Notes under the pieces: model-generated | Databases searched by the model: none | What the model was told of the DNA's origin: nothing | The model's input: only the letters and a program-made list of their open reading frames with translations | Part shown: one piece after another, positions 7,739 to 13,387 of the stretch | Layout: each line of letters opens with the position of its first letter | How positions within the stretch are numbered: position 1 is the stretch's first letter | DNA from: an uncultured Eubacteriales bacterium | GTDB taxonomy: Bacteria > Bacillota_A > Clostridia > Christensenellales > Aristaeellaceae | Assembly (NCBI GenBank): GCA_900321945.1 | Contig: ONXY01000543.1 | Location: forward strand, 1-13,387 | Direction of reading: 5' to 3' | Length of the DNA stretch: 13,387 bases | Program-made: the position numbers and the translations under genes

Positions 7739-9264
7739 GCGTCCAGACCTCCGAGCTGCTTAAAGAGCTCCATGTTGGCCGTGTACAGCTTTTTATAGAC
7801 GGCGTAGACTTTCGCGTACTTCGGAACGTTCTCCGGAATCGGATCCTGAGAGGGATTCACGCGGATCATCTGACGGCAGGCTTCCTGTACGGAGGGATAC
7901 AGTCCCGCTCCGACGCTGGCGAGAATCGCCACGCCCAGCGCGGGCCCTTCCGTGTTGACAGTCGTTGCCACGGGGCAGTTCATCACGTCCGCCAGCATCT
8001 GCCTCCACAGCGGGCTCTTCCCGCCGCCGCCGCAGGCCAGCATCGTCTCAGGCGCGACGCCCATCTCAGCCAGAATGCCGAGACAGTCGTTCAGGCTGAA
8101 GCTGACGCCCTCCATAACCGCCCGGAGCAGATCCCGCCGCTGATGCATGGCGGAAAGTCCGAAGAAGATGCCCCGGCAGTCGCTGTCCAGGTGGGGCGTC
8201 CGTTCGCCCATCAGATAAGGCGCGTACAGAAGCTTGTTGGCGCCGATCGGGCTCATGGAGGCCTCCCGGTTTGTCAGTTCGTAAGGATCCACCCCCATCT
8301 GCGCCGCGACGTCCTTCTCAGCCGCGCAGAATGTATCCCGGAACCACTTCAGGCTCAGGCCGGCGGCCTGGGTCACGCCCATGACGTGCCACGCGCCGGG
8401 AACGGCGCAGCAGAACGTGTGTACGCGGCCCTTCGGATCAATGGCCAGCTTGTCCGTATGCGCGAAAACCACGCCGCTCGTGCCGATGGTGGTGAACGCT
8501 TTTCCGTCCTCCACCACGCCTGTGCCGACCGCCGCCGCCGCGTTGTCCCCGGCGCCTCCGACCACCAGCGTTTTTTCGCTCAGGCCGGTCTTCTTCGCCG
8601 CCTCCGCGGAAATATGTCCGGTCACCTCGCAGCTTTCATAAACCTTTGCCAGCAGGCTCTTGTCGATATCAAGAATCTTCAGCAGCTCGTCGCTCCAGCA
8701 GCGGTTCGGAACGTCCAGCATCTGCATGCCGCTGGCGTCGGAAACCTCCGTAGCGTAATCGCCAGTCAGAATAAAGCGGACGTAATCCTTGGGAAGCAGC
8801 ACGTGCCGGCAGCGGGCATAGTTTTCCGGTTCATGGTTGCGGACCCAGATCAGCTTGCCGAGGGTGAATCCGGGCAGAGCGGGATTGGCCGTAATCCGGA
8901 TCAGATTGTCGTAGCCGACCTTTTCCGTAATCTCCGCGCACTCCTTCGCGGTCCGCTGGTCGCACCAGATAATGGAGGGCCGGATCACCTGATTCTCCCC
9001 GTCGAGCATCACCAGGCCGTGCATCTGGCCGCTGATGCCCAGAGAAACGACATCCTCCGGATTGACTCCGCTTTTGTTCAGTACGGTCGAAATCGTGGAA
9101 AGCGCGGCGTTGGCCCAGTCGGCGGGATCCTGTTCCGCCCAGCCGTTCTGCGGCTGATACATGGGATACTCCACAGTCGCGGAGGCCATGGCTTTACCGG
9201 TCTGGTCGAACAGTACGGTCTTGGTTCCCGACGTACCCAGATCAATGCCCAGTACGTATTTCAT
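7735..9264 (-). CDS. xylB: Xylulokinase (FGGY family carbohydrate kinase)
   Basis: Phosphorylates D-xylulose with ATP to xylulose 5-phosphate, bringing xylose into the pentose phosphate pathway; cytoplasmic. The product has 509 residues, typical of XylB. Seen: N-terminal phosphate-binding motif GIDLGTSGTKTVLFD (6-20); ISGQMHGLV (77-85) and WCDQRT (100-105), which mark the xylulokinase branch of FGGY; GFTLGKLIWVRNHEP (132-146); GGAGDNAAAAVGTG, whose D240 is the expected catalytic base; and GGGGKSPLWRQMLAD near the C-terminus for nucleotide binding. It follows the GH10 xylanase gene on the same strand but has its own perfect-consensus promoter. Its stop overlaps the nrdR start. The ribosome binding site is modest (GGGAG twelve bases upstream), and a cre-like sequence overlaps the start codon. 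Glycerol or other FGGY kinase activity is less likely given QMHG and the xylan context. Confidence 0.95.
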   Translation of the reverse strand: MKYVLGIDLGTSGTKTVLFDQTGKAMASATVEYPMYQPQNGWAEQDPADWANAALSTISTVLNKSGVNPEDVVSLGISGQMHGLVMLDGENQVIRPSIIWCDQRTAKECAEITEKVGYDNLIRITANPALPGFTLGKLIWVRNHEPENYARCRHVLLPKDYVRFILTGDYATEVSDASGMQMLDVPNRCWSDELLKILDIDKSLLAKVYESCEVTGHISAEAAKKTGLSEKTLVVGGAGDNAAAAVGTGVVEDGKAFTTIGTSGVVFAHTDKLAIDPKGRVHTFCCAVPGAWHVMGVTQAAGLSLKWFRDTFCAAEKDVAAQMGVDPYELTNREASMSPIGANKLLYAPYLMGERTPHLDSDCRGIFFGLSAMHQRRDLLRAVMEGVSFSLNDCLGILAEMGVAPETMLACGGGGKSPLWRQMLADVMNCPVATTVNTEGPALGVAILASVGAGLYPSVQEACRQMIRVNPSQDPIPENVPKYAKVYAVYKKLYTANMELFKQLGGLDA

Positions 9265-9274
9265 TCCGTTTTCA
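9261..9274 (-). promoter_or_regulatory. Possible CcpA (cre-like) site over the xylB start
   Basis: On the - strand TGAAAACGGAATGA matches the left half of the catabolite-response consensus (TGWAARCG) fully, but the right half poorly. The position over the start codon would suit a block to transcription. Weak evidence from a half match. Confidence 0.2.
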
Positions 9275-9283
9275 CACTCCCGA

Positions 9284-9299
9284 ACACAAAATATAGTGG
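9284..9299. promoter_or_regulatory. Candidate NrdR box in the xylB-nrdR leader
   Basis: On the + strand the site reads ACACAAAATATAGTGG. Against the published NrdR-box consensus acaCwAtATaTwGtgt it fits 14 of 16 positions. It lies just downstream of the predicted transcription start of the operon that encodes NrdR itself. NrdR boxes usually occur in pairs; a half-site (TTGTGG, 9324-9329) is in phase about 30 bp away, centre to centre, but the rest of that second box is poor. Confidence 0.55.
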
Positions 9300-9314
9300 T
9301 ATCCAGATAATTTG

Positions 9315-9343
9315 ATTATAGCCTTGTGGTTTTCTCCTGTCAA
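9315..9343 (-). promoter_or_regulatory. Perfect-consensus sigma-A promoter for xylB-nrdR
   Basis: On the - strand TTGACA (9343-9338), a 17-base spacer and TATAAT (9320-9315) match both housekeeping hexamers exactly. Transcription would start near 9308, giving a leader of about 43 bases. An imperfect palindrome, ATAAT-TTG-ATTAT (9307-9319), overlaps the -10 element. A promoter this strong usually needs a repressor to be regulated. Confidence 0.88.
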
Positions 9344-9366
9344 TAGCGCATGGCGAAAAGCAGGCT

Positions 9367-10443
9367 TCAGACGGAATCCGGATCCGCCACGGCCCAGAAG
9401 GCAGGCTTGGGATTCCCGCTTCCGTCGAAGAGCAGCGGATATTCCTTCGCCCGCCAGCTCATCCGGTCCGTCACGCCCCAGACCTGCACCGCCTCGATCT
9501 GTCCGCTTCGGCTCCGGAGCAGCTTCATCAGATTCGCGTAAAACAGCGCCTGCGTGCGGAAGGCGGTTTCCGTGTTTCCGGATGTACCGACGTCCAGCTC
9601 GCTCACACGCAGTTTCAGCCCGAGGCTCCCGATGTCGTCCAGCGCGTCGCGGATCATGATCAGGGACGGAAAGCCGGTGCTGTGATGCATCTGGAATCCG
9701 TATCCGTCGATATTCCCTTCGGCGGCGAGCCTGTCAAGCAGGCTCCGGATTCCTTTCCTTTTTCCCGCGGCCGCGGTGTTGTAGTCGTTGTAATAGAGCA
9801 GCGTACCTTCCGGCGCGTATTTTCTGGCCAGCTCAAACGCTCTCTCCGGATAGTCCTCCCCGATAATCTCCAGCCAGCGCGAATTCCGGAGCTTTCCGGT
9901 TCCGTCGTCGACCGCCTCGTTCAGAACGTCCCAGGAAACGACCACCCCCGGAAAATTCTCCTCCATGTACGTCATGACGCCGCGGATATAGTTTTCCAGC
10001 CGTCCCAGCATGACATCCCGGCTTACCGCCGGGGCGGACGCGTCGTATCCTTCATGGAAAAACGCCTCCGGCGTCTGGCTGTGCCAGACGAGCACGTGCC
10101 CGTGAACCTTCAGCCCGTTGCTCTGCGCGAACCGGAGCAGCGGCCCGGCCGCGTCAAACCGGACCGCCGCGGCCGTCTCGTCCTCCTCCGCGAGCTTTCT
10201 GCTCGCGGAAACGTCGAGTACCGCGTCCGGTTTCAGTTCGTTCTCCGGCGTCAGAATGCTGAACTGCGCTTTGATCAGGCGCATCATTCCGATGTCGCGG
10301 AACGCGGACTGCGGCGCCGCCGCGCCGAAATCGAAATGCTCCGCGTAAATCTCCTTCAGGGACGGCAGATCCTCCGCGCGGGCGGCCGGGCCGAAAACCG
10401 GCAGGCAGAAAACGCAGATCAGGCTCAGGATCCTTCGGATCAT
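9367..10443 (-). CDS. Secreted endo-1,4-beta-xylanase, glycoside hydrolase family 10
   Basis: Retaining endo-xylanase that cuts internal beta-1,4 bonds of xylan outside the cell. The product has 358 residues: a Sec signal peptide (MIRRILSLICVFCLPVFGPAARA, likely cut after A23) and one GH10 barrel with no carbohydrate-binding or anchoring domain. Seen: TPENELKPD (65-73), HGHVLVWHSQTPEAFF (114-129), the acid/base glutamate E176 in WDVLNEAVDD, YYNDYN (217-222), the nucleophile E282 in RVSELDVGT, and VWGVTDRMSWR near the end. A strong AGGAGG (10453-10458) lies nine bases before the ATG. No promoter was found in the 90 bases upstream, which instead hold the binding-protein terminator and a GC-rich hairpin, so expression is probably by read-through from the binding-protein gene. 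The neighbouring transporter and xylB support a xylan role. Confidence 0.95.
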   Translation of the reverse strand: MIRRILSLICVFCLPVFGPAARAEDLPSLKEIYAEHFDFGAAAPQSAFRDIGMMRLIKAQFSILTPENELKPDAVLDVSASRKLAEEDETAAAVRFDAAGPLLRFAQSNGLKVHGHVLVWHSQTPEAFFHEGYDASAPAVSRDVMLGRLENYIRGVMTYMEENFPGVVVSWDVLNEAVDDGTGKLRNSRWLEIIGEDYPERAFELARKYAPEGTLLYYNDYNTAAAGKRKGIRSLLDRLAAEGNIDGYGFQMHHSTGFPSLIMIRDALDDIGSLGLKLRVSELDVGTSGNTETAFRTQALFYANLMKLLRSRSGQIEAVQVWGVTDRMSWRAKEYPLLFDGSGNPKPAFWAVADPDSV

Positions 10444-10465
10444 TTCCGATTTCCTCCTTTCTGAA

Positions 10466-10482
10466 GCCGCGGCGGCCGCGGC
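10466..10482. repeat. GC-rich hairpin just upstream of the xylanase ribosome binding site
   Basis: GCCGCGG-CGG-CCGCGGC forms a 7-bp all-GC stem with a 3-base loop. It lies between the terminator at 10494-10516 and the AGGAGG at 10453-10458. No T-run follows it on the - strand, so it is unlikely to be a terminator; it could protect the 5' end of a processed xylanase mRNA. Confidence 0.45.
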
Positions 10483-10493
10483 GATACAAAGAA

Positions 10494-10516
10494 GGACCGC
10501 TCGGAACGAGCGGTCC
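10494..10516 (-). terminator. Hairpin terminator after the sugar-binding protein gene
   Basis: A perfect 10-bp stem (10494-10503 with 10507-10516) with loop GAA (TTC on the - strand) is followed on the - strand by TTCTTTGT. The U-tract is broken, so termination may be partial, letting some transcripts continue into the xylanase gene, which lacks its own visible promoter. Confidence 0.85.
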
Positions 10517-10533
10517 GGAATAATATGGAGCTT

Positions 10534-11991
10534 TTATTCGGCGGGAGCTTCTTCAGCGGCCGCAGCTTCTTCAGCGGCGGCAGCCTCTTCGGCAGCCTTC
10601 TTGGCCTCCAGCTCTTCCTTCGTCATGTCGCCGTTGAACACAGCAAGCATATCCTGCCAGACGGGGGTCGCGGACTCGACGGCCTCGGCGGGCGTCATGC
10701 TGCCGATCGGGCCCCACAGCAGGGCGCTGCCCAGCACGTCGTTGGTGGAGCCGAGCAGGTAGGTCTTGTTCGCGACGGTGTGCTCGTCCTCGCGCATCAT
10801 GGCGTAGGTTTCGTCCACGGCGCGCTCGTCGGTGTAGTTGTACTTGTTTCCGATCCAGGCATCCTCGACGTCCACGCCGGGGGTGTCGTTGGTGTACAGG
10901 TCGTAGATCATCTGAATCTTCAGAGAGGTCTCTTCGTCGTACACGTTCGGAATACCGTAGATGTTGTCGCAGGCCATGGCGTAATAGTCGGTCGCGTTGG
11001 GTCCCTTGGGATACATCACGCAGCCCCACTCGTCAGCCATGTCGGCCATCTCGGAATTGTCGTTGAAGCCCTGCCAGGTCTGGCCGGCGTAGAAGGCGGT
11101 GGTTCCCTGCTTCCAGAAATCCTTGAACCAGTCCCAGTTGGAGCCTTCGGGCTGCGGAGCGCCGTAGGTTTCCCACATGGTCTTCCGCATCTGAAGCGCG
11201 TCCAGAGCTTCCTGGGAATTGCAGGCGATGGCCAGTTTGCCTTCGTCGTTGTAGTCGAAGAAGGAGGCGCCGTTGCTGAAGATCAGGCCGGTGGCCAGAT
11301 CGTCGCCGGAACCGGTCATGCCCCAGATGTCGTTGATGCCGTCGTTGTCCAGATCACGCTGAACCTTTTCCATGATGCCCAGCATCATGTCCCAGGTCCA
11401 GGTGCCGTCGGCCTGCGCGTCGTAGATGGATTCGGGCTCGATGCCCGCTTCCTTCAGAACCCGCTTGTTGAAGAAGATGCAGCTGCGGGGCTCGGTCTTG
11501 CCCACATGCACGCCGTAGACCTTGCCGTCCTTGGTCATGACGTCCAGAGCGGCCTTGTTCCACTTTTCGCCGGACAGATCGATGGTCCAGGGCATATACA
11601 GATCGTTCGCCAGAGGCGTGCCTTCAAAGTCGGCGGCGACCGCCACGAGGCAGAGCTTGCTGTTGTCGCCGTTCATGACCATGTTCGCGAGCTCGGCGGG
11701 GTTTCCGGCCCAGTCGCTCAGCGCGGTCTCAACGATCTTGCAGTTGTAGGTGGCTTCCAGCCAGTCGCGGTATTCATACAGCTTCTGGGTTTCCTCATCC
11801 GGCTCCGCGGAGCGGGCGCTGTGATTCTCGTCGTCGCTGCTCCACCAGTCGTAGATGTAGATCGTCTGGCCGCCGAAGTCGAGCCCTTCGATCACTTCCG
11901 GATAGCCTTCCGGAACGTCCGCTTCGGCCAGCACGCCGCAGCATCCGAACAGCAGCATAGCCGCCAGCATCAGGGAAATGATTTTCTTCAT
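10534..11991 (-). CDS. Extracellular solute-binding protein, CUT1 sugar ABC transporter
   Basis: Captures a sugar outside the membrane and delivers it to the permeases encoded upstream on the same strand; xylo-oligosaccharides are the likely ligand from context only. The product has 485 residues. Seen: Sec signal peptide, either cut after VLA (A22) or lipidated at C17/C18 (LLFGC is a poor lipobox because of Phe); family-1 features such as GKVYGV (156-161), FFNKRVLKEAGIEPE and TWTWDMM; a calcium-loop-like DLDNDGINDIWG (213-224); and ALLWGP. The last 25 or so residues are a low-complexity Ala/Glu tail with a six-residue period. AGGAGG (12002-12007) lies ten bases before the ATG. It has its own strong promoter, separate from the permeases, and is followed by a terminator, which suits the high amounts of binding protein needed. 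Confidence 0.92.
   Translation of the reverse strand: MKKIISLMLAAMLLFGCCGVLAEADVPEGYPEVIEGLDFGGQTIYIYDWWSSDDENHSARSAEPDEETQKLYEYRDWLEATYNCKIVETALSDWAGNPAELANMVMNGDNSKLCLVAVAADFEGTPLANDLYMPWTIDLSGEKWNKAALDVMTKDGKVYGVHVGKTEPRSCIFFNKRVLKEAGIEPESIYDAQADGTWTWDMMLGIMEKVQRDLDNDGINDIWGMTGSGDDLATGLIFSNGASFFDYNDEGKLAIACNSQEALDALQMRKTMWETYGAPQPEGSNWDWFKDFWKQGTTAFYAGQTWQGFNDNSEMADMADEWGCVMYPKGPNATDYYAMACDNIYGIPNVYDEETSLKIQMIYDLYTNDTPGVDVEDAWIGNKYNYTDERAVDETYAMMREDEHTVANKTYLLGSTNDVLGSALLWGPIGSMTPAEAVESATPVWQDMLAVFNGDMTKEELEAKKAAEEAAAAEEAAAAEEAPAE
10546..10599. repeat. 18-bp tandem repeat coding for the Ala/Glu tail
   Basis: Two near-identical 18-base units (10546-10563 and 10564-10581, differing at one base) and a third diverged unit (10582-10599) code on the - strand for the EEAAAA-type tail at the C-terminus of the binding protein. 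The near identity at DNA level points to recent slippage expansion. Confidence 0.75.
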
Positions 11992-12021
11992 ACCGGGAAA
12001 ACCTCCTTTTTTATATCCTTA

Positions 12022-12034
12022 AACGGACTCCGTT
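12022..12034. repeat. Short inverted repeat in the binding-protein leader
   Basis: AACGGA-C-TCCGTT is a perfect 6-1-6 palindrome in the 5' leader of the binding-protein gene, between the promoter and the ribosome binding site. The single-base centre makes it a better fit for a protein site than for an RNA hairpin. Weak evidence. Confidence 0.3.
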
Positions 12035-12084
12035 CCGGGCCCGTTCAGGTGCTTTTTGTGCGTTTTCCTTGTTCCGCATGGAAA

Positions 12085-12113
12085 ATTATAGAACAGTTTT
12101 CTTCTTATTTCAA
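12085..12113 (-). promoter_or_regulatory. Sigma-A promoter of the sugar-binding protein gene
   Basis: On the - strand TTGAAA (12113-12108), a 17-base spacer and TATAAT (12090-12085) form a near-perfect housekeeping promoter in the gap after the MalG-type permease gene. Transcription would start near 12078, leaving a leader of about 87 bases. Confidence 0.85.
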
Positions 12114-12120
12114 GTATCAG

Positions 12121-12156
12121 TCTTTGCATTTTTTGCTGTCGTCGCATTTTGTGCTG
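12121..12156. repeat. 18-bp tandem direct repeat upstream of the binding-protein promoter
   Basis: Two head-to-tail 18-base copies (12121-12138 and 12139-12156) agree at 15 of 18 positions; on the - strand the shared core is CAGCAnAAAATGC. They start right after the permease stop codon and end seven bases before the -35 hexamer, at about -43 to -78 from the predicted start. This is where an activator binding direct repeats, such as an AraC-type regulator, would sit. Confidence 0.55.
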
Positions 12157-13167
12157 TTATTCCTTCGATCCGGTCATGGCCAGGCTCTCCACGAACGTTC
12201 GCTGCGTGAAGCAGTAAAGGATAATCAGCGGGATGCAGCAGATCAGCACGGCGATGGAAATCAGCTGAAGCTGGCGCCCGTTGGGTACGATGACGGACTG
12301 GGTCGCGTCTTTCGAAAAATAGCGTCCCATCCGGCTGGCCATGGTGCTCAGCCGCACGGAATACATGTTGTAGCCCGTCAGGAAGTTGCGGGTGTAGAAC
12401 AGATCGGTCCACTGCCAGACGAAGCTGAACAGGAAGCAGCTGGCGATCGTCGGCAGGGCGTCGGGCAGCATGATTTTCACAAACGTATGCATGGTTCCGC
12501 AGCCGTCCACGTAAGCCGCCTCCTCCAGGCTTTCCGGAACGCTCCTGAAGTACTGGCGCAGCATGTAGATGAACAGGCCGTTCTTCAGACCCATGCAGGT
12601 CAGGCTCATCATGACGTAAGGAAGCAGCGAGGAGCGCAGGTTGACCGCGGACCCGGTCGTCGCCTTCAGGATGCCGAAAATATCGAAGTTCGCGAAGGTC
12701 ACGTAGAGGGCCGTCTGGATTGTCTGCGGCGGAATGATGATCAGCAGAACGACGCACGCGAACCAGAATTTTTTCAGCGGAAACTCGAACCGGGCGAAGC
12801 CGTAGGCCACAAGCGTCGCCGCGACGACCTGGCAGACGGAAATGACGACGGCGATCCACAGGGTATTGATCATGGAAATCGGAAGATCAGTCAGGTCCGC
12901 CACAATCTTGTAGTTCTCCAGCGTAACGTGCCGGGGAAGCAGGATGATGGTGGAATCGTACAGATCCGGCTCGGTCATCAGGCTCATGGAAAAGCGGGTC
13001 AGCATCGGCTGGATGATCATGAAGCAGAGGCCGAACATCAGCAGCGCGCGCACCACCGAAACGGTAATCTGCTTGATTCTGCGTCTGAGCAGATACCCCT
13101 CGCTTCTTCTGTTGCGGGCCCAGAAATCTTTGCTTTTCCCGATATAGACCGTATTGTCCTTACTCAT
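12157..13167 (-). CDS. Carbohydrate ABC transporter permease, MalG type (CUT1)
   Basis: One of two membrane subunits forming the sugar channel; it docks with a shared ATPase and the binding protein. The product has 336 residues, slightly longer than usual because of a polar, Arg-rich N-terminus (1-35) before the first membrane helix. Seen: about six membrane helices (near 38-56, 98-122, 133-153, 178-202, 238-257, 300-320) and the EAA loop EEAAYVDGCGTMHTFVKIMLP (215-235), whose conserved E, AA, DG and final P contact the ATPase. The start overlaps the end of the MalF-type permease by 8 bp, so the two are translationally coupled. No ATPase gene is in the window; CUT1 systems in Gram-positives often share an MsmK-type ATPase encoded elsewhere. 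No clear terminator follows, so some read-through to the binding protein is possible. Confidence 0.94.
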   Translation of the reverse strand: MSKDNTVYIGKSKDFWARNRRSEGYLLRRRIKQITVSVVRALLMFGLCFMIIQPMLTRFSMSLMTEPDLYDSTIILLPRHVTLENYKIVADLTDLPISMINTLWIAVVISVCQVVAATLVAYGFARFEFPLKKFWFACVVLLIIIPPQTIQTALYVTFANFDIFGILKATTGSAVNLRSSLLPYVMMSLTCMGLKNGLFIYMLRQYFRSVPESLEEAAYVDGCGTMHTFVKIMLPDALPTIASCFLFSFVWQWTDLFYTRNFLTGYNMYSVRLSTMASRMGRYFSKDATQSVIVPNGRQLQLISIAVLICCIPLIILYCFTQRTFVESLAMTGSKE

Positions 13168-13387
13168 AGGACTTCACCGCCTTCGTGATAATGAGTGCGC
13201 TGACCGCGATAAACAGAAGCGCGACGGCGAAATAGATCCAGCTCATGGCCGAAGCGACGCCGAAGTTGAGCTGAACGCCGTACATGACCGTGTTGATCCG
13301 TTCCATGACGCGGTTGTCGTTCTTCATGAAGAAGTCGATGATCGTGTAGATGCAGTTCACCAGCAGCAGCGGGCTGACCATCGGGAA
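13160..13387 (-). CDS. Sugar ABC transporter permease, MalF type (CUT1), C-terminal part only
   Basis: The reading frame continues through the window edge, so only the last 75 residues or so are visible; the ATG at 13381 is internal. Seen: FPMVSPLLLVNCIYTIIDFF, then VMERI, GVASAMSWIYF and a final membrane helix (WIYFAVALLFIAVSALII). This is the standard end of the first permease of CUT1 systems. It overlaps the MalG-type permease start by 8 bp, the usual arrangement for the two channel subunits. The EAA loop lies outside the window. Confidence rests on the typical C-terminal pattern and the neighbour. Confidence 0.88.
   Translation of the reverse strand, partial: FPMVSPLLLVNCIYTIIDFFMKNDNRVMERINTVMYGVQLNFGVASAMSWIYFAVALLFIAVSALIITKAVKSYE

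Noticed and set aside
8143..9315. 390-residue open frame on the + strand opposite xylB
   Set aside because: It lies antisense to a complete xylulokinase; the product is low-complexity and unlike any known protein.
11938..11943. Lipoprotein attachment at Cys17/Cys18 of the binding protein
   Set aside because: The preceding residues LFG are a poor lipobox because of Phe at -2, and a normal signal peptidase I site (VLA) follows; lipidation is possible but not supported enough to call.
12120..12156. Terminator after the MalG-type permease gene
   Set aside because: No stem of useful length occurs; the sequence there is a tandem direct repeat, not an inverted one.
10525..13188. 887-residue open frame on the + strand across the binding-protein and permease genes
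   Set aside because: It is antisense to two clear genes with signal peptide, EAA loop and ribosome binding sites; its His/Val/Gly/Arg-rich product resembles no family and follows from biased codon use on the other strand.

Overview
The window reads as a moderately GC-rich chromosomal segment of a Gram-positive, probably anaerobic, fibre-degrading member of the Bacillota (Clostridia), of gut or rumen type. This is inferred from strong AGGAGG-type ribosome binding sites, NrdR, a GyrB/ParE-type B subunit close to the Bacillus form, and a xylan-use cluster built on a CUT1 ABC transporter. No mobile element, CRISPR array, tRNA or rRNA was seen, and no gap between genes exceeds 170 bp.

Left half, + strand (1-7217): a tightly packed genome-maintenance run. 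It holds the 3' part of a type IIA topoisomerase B subunit, the A subunit (overlapping it by 4 bp), ybaB/ebfC, recR, rmuC, and then galM (aldose 1-epimerase) after a 34-bp gap carrying a perfect AT-rich palindrome. Both topoisomerase subunits look more like gyrase than classical topoisomerase IV, but the GyrA box is degenerate, so a second, gyrase-derived enzyme acting as topoisomerase IV is plausible. A strong hairpin at 7231-7261 ends this run and also serves the convergent - strand transcript.

Right half, - strand (7277-13387, transcribed right to left): a MalF-type permease (cut by the window edge), a MalG-type permease, a sugar-binding protein, a secreted GH10 xylanase, xylulokinase (xylB) and nrdR. 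The binding protein has its own near-consensus promoter (TTGAAA-17-TATAAT), preceded by an 18-bp tandem direct repeat. It is separated from the xylanase gene by a hairpin terminator. xylB and nrdR share a perfect-consensus promoter (TTGACA-17-TATAAT) and overlap by ATGA. The simplest reading is that the xylanase cuts xylan outside the cell, the ABC system imports xylo-oligosaccharides, GalM interconverts sugar anomers, and XylB phosphorylates xylulose into the pentose phosphate pathway.

The most interesting point is regulatory. The xylB-nrdR leader carries a 16-bp site matching 14 of 16 positions of the NrdR-box consensus. Together with the start/stop overlap, this suggests that the repressor of ribonucleotide reductase controls its own operon, and with it a pentose kinase that feeds ribose-phosphate synthesis.
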